A stretch of 64,000 bases of DNA, taken from the NCBI RefSeq assembly GCF_003473485.1, contig NC_053046.1:134001-198000 (forward strand). The letters run 5' to 3'. The DNA comes from Medicago truncatula. Its lineage: Eukaryota; Streptophyta; Magnoliopsida; Fabales; Fabaceae. The notes beneath the pieces are model-generated. The model worked only from the letters and a program-made list of their open reading frames with translations. It ran no database searches and was not told the origin of the DNA. Below, piece after piece: positions 35,116 to 46,400 of the stretch. Both the position numbers and the translations under genes were made by a program. Each line of letters starts with the position of its first letter. Within the stretch, counting starts at the first letter, position 1.

Positions 35116-37738
35116 TCACTTCTTTTCAGTTTTGATGACCTTAACCCTCTTGGATGAAGATTGTTTTGCCGGAATGATTTCTTCAAATAGTGGAGGATTA
35201 GGAAGCATGACTGGTTGAACCAATGTCATAGGTGTAGGAATATCAAAGGAGGGATCTTTGTTCAATTTCAGCTGAAGCTTATCACTAATTGGTGTCAATT
35301 GGCTCAAAGTATCAGGGTCGTTTTCTGCGGTTCCAGACAACTCCTGCTGAAAGACAAACAGAAATAACATCGACGTTTATAAGTAGGTTAATTGCCATTT
35401 AATTGTTGAAAGAGATTATACAGAATTAATGACAATTTGAGTCAGATTAAACTTACAGCAGACATGGTAACTTCTTCAGTCAAGGAGGTATTATCATTAG
35501 GCTTATCAACACCAACAGATTCATTTAGCAGAGGAATAACCTGTTAAAACTCAAACAGTTAAGGTGCGCATGGTCTCCTCTGAAGTATGTATATATGTTG
35601 ACATAGGGTATTGAAGATAATTGATTATGTAAGATAGACAAACTTGACAGTGGTGTATATTACATTATAAGTTGCAATACCTTGGCATTGGGGAATTTAG
35701 CCTTGACCAAATTAACTAAAGCATCAGCGTCTCTGTAACAGACAACAGAAGTTGTCTTCCACTTTGGCTGCCACTTGACCTTGAAGACATATGTCTTTTC
35801 ACCAATGCCATCCAATAGCATTGGATACTCAAGTCGGTTTGTAATCCCAGCCTATGACATAGACATATATATTAGGAGTTAGACGTAAATATCGTAAATT
35901 GGTTTAAAGCATACCAGTATATAAAAGGTAATATTTAAAACCTGAATCATGTTAGTGCGGAGCTGAGCGGCAGAAATGCCCAAAAGCTGTGTGGCCTCAC
36001 GATCCCACATAACAAAAGTTCCTTTGGTATTCTCATAGGAGACATTCAGGTCAAGTTTATACCTTTGTTAAACAATGTATGAATCCATCAAGTTAAAAAC
36101 TGAGAAGAACTCTAAAATCACATTATAGGGGTAAAGTATTAGATATATACCTAACAATCTCTGTCTCAGTATTATGGCCAGACTCGCATGTGTATGGAGG
36201 ATTGTCACCCTTGGCAATCTTCCCACATTTGAAGCATGCGAAATAGTACCAACCAAACTTAGTTGAGTTAACTTTTTCCACTTCAGCCACAGTGACACAA
36301 TATGAAATCTGGAACGAATAAATCACAAGTCATTATAAAAGCTATCTAATGTGAAATAGTGTGATATATATTTAACCGCAATTCAAACATCTAAAAGTAC
36401 CTCTTGTAGTTGAAGTATATCAGCTAGAGGCATGATAAGAGGATTAGAGAGCAAGTCATCATCAGTAATAAACTGAGAGCTAGATTGGGATTGTGTACAC
36501 ACTAATTGAGTTTGGGACATTAACTGGTCATCTTTGGGCAAGCTATATATATATATATAGTACTTGAAATTAGTGTACAATTAGTAAATTGCAATAATTT
36601 TGAAATATATTATGAAAAGTCAGAATGAAACTTGCCTTTCCCTAAACCTCTTGATCTCAGCTATGTCTTCATTTATAAGCAACTTCGTAGCACTATAAGT
36701 ATTTGTGACACTAAGAGGGTATTTGCCTGAAAGTTGTTCTTGTTAAATTTATTTTATGGTGTATATCATCTAAAAAAATAATGGGACCAATAATAAAACG
36801 CAACAACAAATATTAAACACCAACCTTCTTCCTTGATCTTGCCATACTTCAACATAACAATAATGGGACCAGTTTCTTTGTTTTCATTGTTAAACTTTAT
36901 GAACTTTGCAGCATAATCCTCCCAAAGAGTGCAGTTAAGAGAAATATCACTGGACTCATATTTGATTGGTTAGATAAGTCTTAATAAGATAATACATAAT
37001 AAATGTATCCAAAAAAACATTATTACATGTAACTAACCTTAGGTCTTTCATCAGAAAATTAACCTGTAGCTTTTTACCAGTTCCAGCCATAACTTGACAA
37101 TATCCAATTTCATGAACATACCCTATGACATCTAAATAACAAAAACATTCAAATAATCATTATATTGTATATATGATATGAAACGTTTAATCCAATGTTA
37201 AAAAATTGTAATGACATACGAACTAATAGATCAGCACGCCATTTCCCAGCAATAATCTCAGCCAAGGGCTTGAACTTCATGTTAGGTAAGGGGATATCAT
37301 GGACATTTGCGTCTACAGCTGTAGTTCCACCAGTCCATTTCAACTTGTACTTGTTATCAGATGCTTTGAATACCAGGTCATTTGGAAAGACCTGAAAGTT
37401 GCTTAAAGTATAAGTTGAGTTAACCTTAATAAGTTTCTCATATTCAGCCCTGTATGCCGTTGGAATGATAACTTGAATGTCGGTTCCCTGTTCAACAGAT
37501 CAAATAAAGGGTAACAGTAACCCAATGGTTAAGTAAAAATTATATAACTTTATAAGTGAGGAAGAAAAGTTAATATTCTAAACTCTAACGACCATAATAC
37601 CTTGGCATCAACAATAACCATTTCCATGTGCTCCATCCCATCCTTTACAACGCTCCATTTGTCTGTAACCTTAACAGCAACTTTCCAAAAGTCTTTCTTT
37701 TCATTGATATCTCTCAAGAATGCAACTGGTCTCAACAT
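35116..37738 (-). CDS. RPA1-like single-strand DNA-binding protein, Helitron-encoded
   Basis: Eleven exons: 37601-37738, 37220-37487, 37038-37131, 36825-36949, 36636-36726, 36401-36542, 36151-36308, 35942-36062, 35681-35851, 35457-35540 and 35116-35346. They keep frame throughout and give 540 aa. Three OB-fold regions match RPA70 DNA-binding domains A, B and C: about 1-110 (VAFLRDINEKKDFWKVAVKV), 125-240 (VIGYVHEIGYCQVMAGTG, LNCTLWEDYAAKF) and 280-430. The C domain has a zinc-ribbon-like CFKCGKIAKG...YTCESGH. The tail ends in a basic KRVKVIKTEKK. Intron 5 uses a GC donor (AAAG/GCAAGT); the others are GT-AG. RPA-like genes are known passengers of plant Helitrons and may coat single-stranded intermediates. 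It appears intact. Confidence 0.87.
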
Positions 37739-38375
37739 ATCAGCTGATTATTGGTAAAAGATTACAGCAAATAAGTTAGGCAGATAATGAATTCAATAAT
37801 GCAACCATAATGAAGAGCATGCATTATGAGATGCAATAGAAACTGAGAATTTAACCTTGAAAATTCTGAAGCAGATGTTTGAAAAATCAAATATAGATCT
37901 CGAAATCTTGTAGTGGTAGTAGTTTGAAGTTTGATGTTATGAGTAGAAGAAATAAATATTTGATATGTTACATTATAGTGTATTATGGAAAAGAGTGAGG
38001 GTGGTGATTTGATACGGTAGCAGGTGAACAGTATAAAGTAAAAGTTGGTGATTTGATTCAAATTGTGTTATTGTTTTTTGTTGTTAACTGAACTGAAAAT
38101 AGAAACGTCATTGAAGTAGTTAGAATTGAAGGGAACACAAAGTTTGAAGAGGAAAATAAACCAAACTAAATAAAAGATGACATCATTGTAGCAAACCAAT
38201 TTGTAAATGTAGTCAATTAGTTGGTAAAAGTAATTTTTAGACAAAGATTACCCCTAAATTAATGACGTGTCATAAGGGTAGATTGGGTGCATATAGGATT
38301 TTCCACCACGTTTAGTTTTCATAGGATAGGATAGGATTGATTCGCTCGCTCCTAACAAACTCAACTCAACTCACG
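37739..38375. promoter_or_regulatory. Shared divergent region: RPA-like gene versus C2 gene copy 2
   Basis: The 637 bp between the two start codons contain the Helitron 5' terminus at 38282. The part 38283-38375 is pre-existing host DNA and the rest is Helitron. The C2 gene therefore has only 93 bp of its own upstream sequence, and any promoter element further out must be Helitron-derived. No unambiguous TATA box was assigned. Confidence 0.6.
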
Positions 38376-40052
38376 ATGATGATGTCTGGGATTCAAGGCC
38401 AACCTCTCGAGGTTACTGGTAAGAGCAATTCAGTTGATTTTACTCTTTGACTTTGTTTTGATTTTATTATTAAGAGATGATGAATTGTTCCTTCCTTGTT
38501 ATTGTAGTCGTTTCTTGCTCGAAATTGAAAGACACTGAATGGATTTCAAGACAAGATCCCTACGTTTGCATCGAATACGCTTCCACCAAGTTCCGAACAA
38601 GAACATGCACTGGTAATTTCAATCCTTCTTCTTCTTCTTCTTCTTCTATGACTGACTTTGTTGACCGTATTTGAATCGTTGACTCTTTCATTCAATTCCA
38701 GACGGCGGAAAAAACCCTGTATTTCAAGAGAAGTTCATACTTCCCCTAATTGAAGGCCTTCGTGAGATCAATGTTGTCGTTTGGAACAGCAATACCGTCT
38801 CCTTCGATGATTTTATCGGCACCGGAAAGTAACTATATTCACTTCACTACTTCTTATCAATCATTATCTATTACTCTATCACACTATTCATTCTCTGTCT
38901 TATTTTATGTTAGGGTTCAATTACACAAAGTTCTCTCTCAAGGTTTTGATGACTCTTCCTGGCCACTTCAAACTAAAACTGGCAGGTATATATGTTATGC
39001 TTATTTCTGTTGCTATTGCTACCTTATTTTGCCCCCCCCCCCCCCAAATTATAGATGAGACATGCTTCATACACTTGTTTCTTAGATACAACTCATTCAT
39101 GCTTTTTATCCAAAATAATCCTAGTGACAAATTCACAACAGGCAACACTTGTTTTCACTTCATTATAATTATTATACATTAATAAACAATCATCCATACC
39201 ATCTTTCTTCAACATTTTTATCCTATAACTTTTCTCAACTTATCATATTCTTAATTTCTAAATTTTCATTTATCTTTATCACACCCGTACTACAGATCTT
39301 GGATTCATAGATAGATTCTCCAATACTACTGTTTAAGTGTTGATACTACATTATTATGACTATGTCTGATGCATCTTTGACAGACACGCAGGCGAAGTAA
39401 AACTCATACTGCATTATACCAATGCCAATGCCAATGCCAAAGTGAATCACCAGGTAACCTACATTTTCATTACTATATATATAATATAATAATTGGAATT
39501 GATCTTAATGAGTGTGTTTGGGATGCTAATATATTGCAGAAACCAGGCTCCTCAAGCCATACTCCCTATACAGCAATGCCAACGCCGGCAGTCCCATCAT
39601 ATAATCACGTTCCTTCCTACTACCCACAACAACCACACTCTAATTATCACCATCCAACAACACCTGCTGTCGCTTATCCACAGCCACCACCTTACCCTGC
39701 TTCACATAATCCATCTTCTTATCCACCATCCTCAACATATCCATACCCTCAATCAGTGTCATCTCCCTATCCACCACCCTCATCATCATCACCATACCCT
39801 TCATCAGTGCCATCTCCCTATCCACCAACCTCATCATCATCACCATCACCGTACCCTCCTCCCCACTCTTATCCGCCATCTTCAGCTTATCCACCACCAT
39901 CATACCCTCCACCTGCAGGTTATCCTCCAAACACTGGTAAGTAATTCTTGTTTCTCTGCCAACCATTTCAATTTTCACATCTACTGCTTTAATAATTTTT
40001 TCCTTTCTATTCACATCCTTTTTCAGGATTCTACCCTCCACCACCATATTGA
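38376..40052 (+). CDS. C2-domain, proline-rich SRC2-like protein (copy 2)
   Basis: Seven exons, 38376-38418, 38508-38612, 38702-38828, 38914-38985, 39384-39453, 39540-39936 and 40027-40052, give 279 aa. The C2 domain (residues about 6-130: PLEVTVVSCSKLKDTEWISR, DPYVCIEYASTKFRTRTCT, DDFIGTGKVQLHKVL) is nearly identical to that of the gene at 8916-11002. The Pro/Ser/Tyr tail is longer because of an extra SSSSPYPS-type repeat block. Exons 3 and 4 together are 199 bp, exactly the single exon 3 of copy 1, so the 85-bp intron 38829-38913 is unique to this copy. Intron 4 holds a 14-16-base C run near 39034. The start is the first of three ATGs. The Helitron ends 93 bp upstream. Confidence 0.88.
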
Positions 40053-40830
40053 CACAGATATGCTACTTTCGCTACCAAGGAACCACCGTGCTTTTGTACA
40101 TGATTAGTTTGTACAATCTTGCCCAGATTTTGTTTCTTATATCTCTACAGTAGGAGCATTTGTCGAAGTTTTTATTTTCTATGCGTCATAAAGATAGTTT
40201 TTATTTTCTAGATATACTATCTATCATTATTTTTTTGGGTACAAATCTATCATTCTATTATAACTAAGATGTGGATTAGTGGCATCATATCAATTGTTTA
40301 TTGCTTCTGAAAGTCATTATATGCTCTCAGTTACATTATACAAGCGGACGGTTTAGTATCCAATTTGGTCATACACAGAGAATGACAAATTTGGGTATTC
40401 ACCCATCCATGTTATGGTGTGAGTAGGCTTAGTATTCCCTAAATTACACATTTATTTATATTTTACGGTTTTTGCACAATCTCGCAAAACCCATCAAAGG
40501 AAATCTTGTAGAAATTGCTCCTTAGTTGTACTTTTGTCGGGGGATTAGTTATAACTACGTTATAGTTTTCAATGTCTCTCGTGTTTTGTAGTTATCCTTT
40601 ATAGGGAGTATGTAATTGGACCAATCCCTTTGTTTTCGGTGTCGTGCCTCTAATATGATTAGAGAGCCAGTGGGTCTACCATCTGACCTTTTATTATTGG
40701 AATCTCTATAGGTGTCTGGTTTTGGCAGACATGATCTAATCCCTTCTTTCCTCTGTGTCAGTGTGGTTGAATGATCTATGTCCTCTAGGTGTATTTTGTG
40801 ACTCACCCTCAAACTAGTTCTTGGGGGAAA
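40053..40830. other. 3' flank of C2 gene 2
   Basis: Homologous to the 3' flank of C2 gene 1: the CTTGCCCAGATTT and AACTAAGATGTGG words, and the segment up to about 40320, match 8670-8870 in inverted orientation, so the duplication extended past the genes. No separate gene is seen; the antisense open frame at 40555-40812 has no recognisable domain. Confidence 0.5.
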
Positions 40831-41330
40831 AGATTGTAGATGAGGCTACAATTCACTTTTGGCATGATATTAAGCCGGGCTCTTCATCATGGATTGAGGT
40901 GTTCCATAGGTTATATTATGTATCGGAGCAACGACATGATTTAGTTGGTCCTCGTGTGAGTTGGCCGGATAGATCTTAGGTAGAGGAGGATCCTATTTGT
41001 TCGGGAAGCTGCACTACTTGTGAAGTTATTGTCTATATTGTCTTTATATATATAGACGGTGTTGATAGTGTGTGATATGGATGAGGTTTTCTCAGTGAAA
41101 TCCACCTAGTATATCTAGTATCCTCAAAGCTTCTTGGTCAGTAAAGCTTTTTCAACCGTGCGATCTTTGTTTATGCTCCTTCCAGCGTATGTGATTTTTC
41201 TTCACAATTGTGGGACAAACTCCCTGCAAAGGCCAATTTGTTTTGGAGGAGAGTGATTTTCGAGGTACCAAATGCTGTTTGTGCCTTGTGTGAAGAACAA
41301 ATTGAAATAAGTTGTCATATATGTTTGAAA
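40831..41330 (+). pseudogene. Degenerate LINE fragment (zf-RVT region)
   Basis: Plus-strand pieces read like the 3' part of a plant L1-type LINE: WHDIKPGSSSWIEVFHRLYY-like words near 40860-40920, EVFSVKSTYLV near 41080-41110, then LWDKLPAKANLFWRRVIFEV and CALCEEQIEISCHI at 41208-41320. The last part matches the reverse-transcriptase zinc-binding domain found after plant LINE reverse transcriptases. Several stops and at least two frame changes separate the pieces, and the polymerase itself is missing. Confidence 0.55.
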
Positions 41331-42139
41331 GGTGTATTTCTCCTTTTATATATTATATGGTATTTCTATCTATCACTAGCTATGACTTGTGTTATTGATA
41401 CCCCTAATCTCTCCCATCCATTCTCTATATAGTTCATCAGGCAAGATTCAAAAGGGATTGTCATTTATATGACATTAAGTTTTGTTGTGATATGGGATGT
41501 GAGGAAAGAGGAATGAATGCATCTTCTCTAACAAAGCTTATCAATAAAACAACGAAGAAATATTCTAATATAAATCTCCAATATGGGAGCAAACATGTGA
41601 GGGTCACTTCATAGATCCGTTTTAAGGAATCAAACATTGAAGTACTAATCATGTTGCTAAAATGTGATATAGCAATGAGGATGCTAAAATGTGATATAAC
41701 AATGAGGACCACTTAAAATACTAGCATTGGAGATGTTTTAAGTGAATCAAAAGTTGAAAAAAAAAAAATTAAATCTAAATATCGTCCCACATAGATAGTT
41801 CTGTTGATGAACTAAGAAACATTAAAGAAGTTTTAAAGATGAGATCCCGGTTTCAATCCTGGAAACTAACATAATCACTAATTTAACGAACATTTGCTTA
41901 TCAAATTCAATATCGTAGTGTATTACAATAAATAATGTTTAAGAAGAAAATATTGATAAGTTATAAAAATTGATATTTAATGAAGGATACAATCTGTATA
42001 CACAAATGGTGCAATTTTTTTTTTTCTTACACAAATTAAATGAAATCCAGATAGATATTTGTAGAGATATTTTAAAAACTGACTCATAAAAGTGGCACTA
42101 TAGGATATAATTGGATTCGATGCATGTGTATAAAAACTT
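41331..42139. other. Intergenic, no gene seen
   Basis: AT-rich with no recognisable coding or RNA gene. A short direct repeat (GATGCTAAAATGTGATATAAC-like) occurs at about 41650-41705. Confidence 0.5.
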
Positions 42140-42684
42140 GGCTTAATTACACTTTTGGTCCTCGTGTTTTGACCTACTCACGAAACTGGTCCTGCCCTTT
42201 TATAACAAAACAAAACGGTCATTCAATTATCATTTTGTTGCATTTTTCGTCCTACCTCCTATTTTCAAACTCCAGAAACGCAGAGAAATGACAATTTTAT
42301 GCGGTTTTAGACCTACCCCTATGCTCAACCATGAAATGAACAAGGAATAAAACATGTGGGCACAAGAAATCTATTATATTCAGCACACTAACCAAAAAAA
42401 CTCTAATTTGAAACATATCTTAGAAATTAGGGTTTTTTTGGTTAGTGTGTTGAATAAAGTGGATTCTTTGTACCCACATGCTTTATTCCTTGTTTATTTC
42501 ATGGTTGAGCATAGGGGGTAGGTCTAAAACTGTCATTTCTCTACATTTTTGGAGAATAAAATGGGGGGTAGGACAAAAAATGCAACAAAAATGATAATTG
42601 AAGGACCGTTTTGTTCTGTTTTAAAAGGGCAAGACCAGTTTAGTGAGTTGGCCAAAACATGAGGATCAAAATTATAATTAAGCC
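42140..42684. mobile_element. Foldback Mutator-type MITE with 9-bp target duplication
   Basis: A 545-bp element starts GGCTTAATTACACTTTTGGT and ends AAAATTATAATTAAGCC. Perfect 9-bp duplications TAAAAACTT flank it at 42131-42139 and 42685-42693. Nearly the whole element is an imperfect palindrome (CAACCATGAAATGAACAAGG facing CCTTGTTTATTTCATGGTTG, and so on), so transcripts could form a hairpin of more than 200 bp. It has no coding capacity. Confidence 0.88.
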
Positions 42685-43420
42685 TAAAAACTTACACTTT
42701 TACTGCATAGAAATTAATCTCATTATTTATTTATTTTTGAAAGAAGAAATTAATCTCATTAATGAAACCAAAATGCTACAAATAAGCAAAATAATATCTT
42801 TGTACTTTTTTCCAAGGAGAATAAGGAGAGAAAAAAAGGAAAGTGTGCATTTAAAACAATATTTTCCCATAATAACATTGATTGATGGACCGCAATCCAT
42901 AGTATACGACTCTAGTCAGAATTACATGGTAAAGATGTCCAAGGCAAAATCAAGATTGGATACCATGAACCGAGCAGAATATGCATTTGATACCAACATT
43001 TTTTCTTTGTTCCTTTTCCTTTTACAAAGTAAATTGTGACGTTATCTTTGGGAATACAACCCAGACATTCTCCTATCATGTACAAAATCTCAACTAGCGT
43101 TAGCAAATCCATGGAACATACATAATGTCCCTGACATGTCACAGATGCAATGCCTTTTAATGTTTTTGCATTTTTCTATTATCTTTGTGCATGAAAGATA
43201 CAATTTTTTCTATCAAGTTATTCCTAACAGTAACATCCATGACTTGGCAAACCGGCCAAGGGAAAAAACTTCAACACATTCAACTGTACTTCTAAAACCC
43301 AAGGATGTAAACACGGGAATACCTTATACACAGCCAGGTACAGCTCAAAAACTGTCTAGCGGGCTTCCTAAACAACAGCTGATGCAATATGTCACTATTC
43401 CTTGTCACAGCTGGCAAAAT
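42685..43420. other. 3' flank of the GCP5 gene
   Basis: No independent gene. It probably holds the 3' untranslated region of the minus-strand gene ending at 43421. The short open frames here have no recognisable domains. Confidence 0.5.
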
Positions 43421-46400
43421 TCAGACAGCACAGTACCTCATCATCCCATTGTTGACATTTGAATAATATTCGTTATAGTTGAGATATTCCCAGAAACGAG
43501 AAAGCCCAAAATTCACATGCCTAGGTTCCTTGACATAGCAGACGTGCAATTCATTTAGACTTCTTTCAAACTTTTGCTTTATGGAAAGCACCTGGAAATA
43601 ATTAGAAACAGCTGGTGTTAGGATCCAATATTTGGTTCCCATCAACTGGTCAGCGTATTGTTTACTTGGATAGGATCAAAATATTTGATGACACAACTAA
43701 CATGTTCAAGATAGGATGTTCCATTTTCTGTTATGTTCTTATCTAATGCATGTATGTTTTTCAAAAAGGCCTTTTGGCAAAGATAAGGTTGTTTCAGAGG
43801 GAATCAGACCCTACAAAAAATAAAGTGTGAACATTGAGAAGTTTTGTAGAATGAAGGGACGTATACACATTGCCATACACAGCAACGACAGTTAGTAATG
43901 ACTCGCAAAGTCTATAATTGAGACGCCAAAATGCTGGAAACAGTATTTTAATTAAATTCTACTTTATAAAGTATAAATGTATCAGATATGTGATGTATAT
44001 GGTACATGGTTTACCTGGGATATATTGATTGTAGAAAGTTCTCCTAAGTCTCCCCGGCAAGCTCCTATTGTAAGACAAGACCGGAAATCGAGTGCACATT
44101 GCAAAATGCTCTCAATAATGCTGCCCACTGCCTTTGTTTCATCAGACAGAAAACATCTGCAATAATACATATACATAAACCTCTTATTTACCCTGAGCTT
44201 ATGGAAAATATTTTTAGTCCTATAGCGTGGTATGTCTTCCAACTAAAATTATGATATGTGACACTATAATGTTCTTGTTTCCTCTTGCTGTAAATTTCTT
44301 TAGCAGTTGTGAAAGAAAACTTCCAAATCCAAAGGTTTTTTTTTTGTGGGTGGGTACAAGTTCAAAAACTTGCACTAAATAGTTACCCTATTTACACATC
44401 AAACTTGCACATAAGCTTTACACTATTGATCAGTATGCAGATAACCAGTTACTAATATTACAATATTAATCGATTGGAAATTAATCAGTAAGCAAATACC
44501 TAGTTAACTACTCCCTCCGTTTCAAAATGAGTGTCGCGTTAGCCAATTGCACACAGATTAAGGAATGAAATGAAATAATCATTAGAAATAACACTTTTAC
44601 TAAACTGCCCTTGTATTATATGAAAAAGACAAACTTAAAGTTGCATTGAAAATTGTGTGAGAAAAAAGTTGGAGTATTTATTGAGGGTAAAGTTGGAAGA
44701 AAAAAATTAAAGTTGTATTGGAAATGTAAAGTGACATTCATTTTGAAACAATTTTTTTTTGCTAAAGCGACACTCATTTTGAAACGGAGGGAGTAGTAAT
44801 CAGTATTACAAAGGAGGACCAAACCCCGTGGATACCCACCAAAGCCCACCCCGACATTAATGGGAAAAATCCACTTTGACTAGGGCTTATGTTGGGGCAG
44901 AGATGGGTGTCACATGTTGAAAAAAGAATTTAGAAATCATCCATGTCAGTCAATTTGTGAAGGAGTAACCGCACAGGAAATAGAGCTGGGTCGAAGATAA
45001 TGCAATGAAGTTGTGGCAGTGGACGGAAGAACTCTTCCCTACCCCCCACAGCCACAATTGCCAAGCCTAGCAAGAGCTTGCCTACAGGGTGGCATGCAGA
45101 TATTGGTGAAGATCTTAACTAGGAAAACCAGATTAGACAAATTCATAATTCAATTTGTTAGCTAAAGTAATCATAATTACCAAAATACTTTCTCAAAATT
45201 GGCTTTCTAGTAACTGTCTCTATAAATAAAAGCAGCAATTAAATGTAAACTTACATGCTTAACGAATCAGCAAGATATTCCGTGTGCACTGACTCGAGAT
45301 CCATCATATCTTTCACCTGCATGAATGGCGGGAATATCCAAAACATTGATATAGTGATTGAATTTTGAAGTCATACACATCATCATATCTAGCCGTGTAG
45401 AGTATTTAATTTTTACGAAAAGGTTTGGTGCTTTTTTTGTTCCCAATTCTAAGAAAAAGCCACAAATTTTAAGATGTATTGATTGCTGAAACTACTTTAA
45501 AATCCTTCACATGTTTACAAGAAATACATCTTTCTCCATGTAAGTGGGTGGGGGAACATTTAATGACGAGGTAATATTTGGAATGAACTTTCAAAACTGT
45601 AGTGTTAAATTAGTCCTGAATTTTTCTTCTTGTATATGGGACCAGAGGTAGCATTCATTAATAATTAATAAAATAAAGAAACAAACAGGCAGGTACAGCT
45701 CAAAAACATGTGGCAGATTGGCGTCGTGACGTTGTCAAAGAAGATAACCCTAAAAACAGATATTTTGCCCGTAACGCCCTTGGCCCTCTTTAAAGAAAGG
45801 GTAATGAGATACTCTTTAAAGAAAGCAAGCATTCTTCTCAAACCAAAGGATAATATAAAATACACAGCCCAAAACCTGGTACTAAAACATTTAATTTTAA
45901 CCAGCAGAAACTGTTCCAAAGCAGAGGAAGCTAAAAGCCTTGATCCTTCAGGATTAAAACTGGTTTCCTAATAGTACTCGTAGAACTAGATTAGAAATGA
46001 GATGCGAGTCAAATGCAACCTAAAGAATAATGTGCAGGATGTCTTTATCTTTTTTCTCTTATTTCCTGTCTTATATCAAGTTTCCCACAATAAAAACAGA
46101 AATACAGTCTCCTAAGAAGGGCACAGCCCGTGCAGTTGTATGCAGTGAGCTTACCCAAAAGATAGAAAGTAAAAGTCAGACCTTCATTTTGACTAAGCGA
46201 CCACAGTTATTAAGACACAGATCAGAATACATAAGCAGTTCAGAAAAAGTGATTTTGCGCTGAAAATAAATACTTATAAAGCCCCATAAACACATCAATT
46301 TATACATTGAAGAAAAGGATACAAAGAAATGAAACTAAATAAATAGACGCATTGGCTTCAAACCTTATGCTGAAGGGAATGAAGAAACCTGCACCATGAC

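Larger units (their letters stand above)
20566..38282 (-). mobile_element. Apparently complete 17.7-kb Helitron carrying RepHel, RPA1-like and B3-like genes
   Basis: Read on the minus strand, the element starts TCTACCCTTATGACACGT (from 38282) preceded by A, and ends TATTTTACTAG (to 20566) followed by T. These are the Helitron TC...CTRR termini at an A/T target without duplication. Just before the 3' end is a perfect 9-bp stem hairpin (20575-20596). In its 5'-3' order it encodes an RPA1-like protein, a Rep-helicase and three B3-like genes (two intact, one broken). Both core replication genes read through cleanly after splicing, which suggests a recent and possibly autonomous element. Small MITEs have inserted into it. 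Confidence 0.85.

Noticed and set aside
39534-40107. Long overlapping frames on both strands and in a second frame across the proline-rich exon of C2 gene 2, including a 204-aa His/Leu-rich frame and a 135-aa antisense Met/Val-rich frame
   Set aside because: They are shadows of the repetitive Pro/Ser/Tyr codons; the spliced C2 gene model explains the region. The same applies to the frame at 8861-9349 in copy 1.
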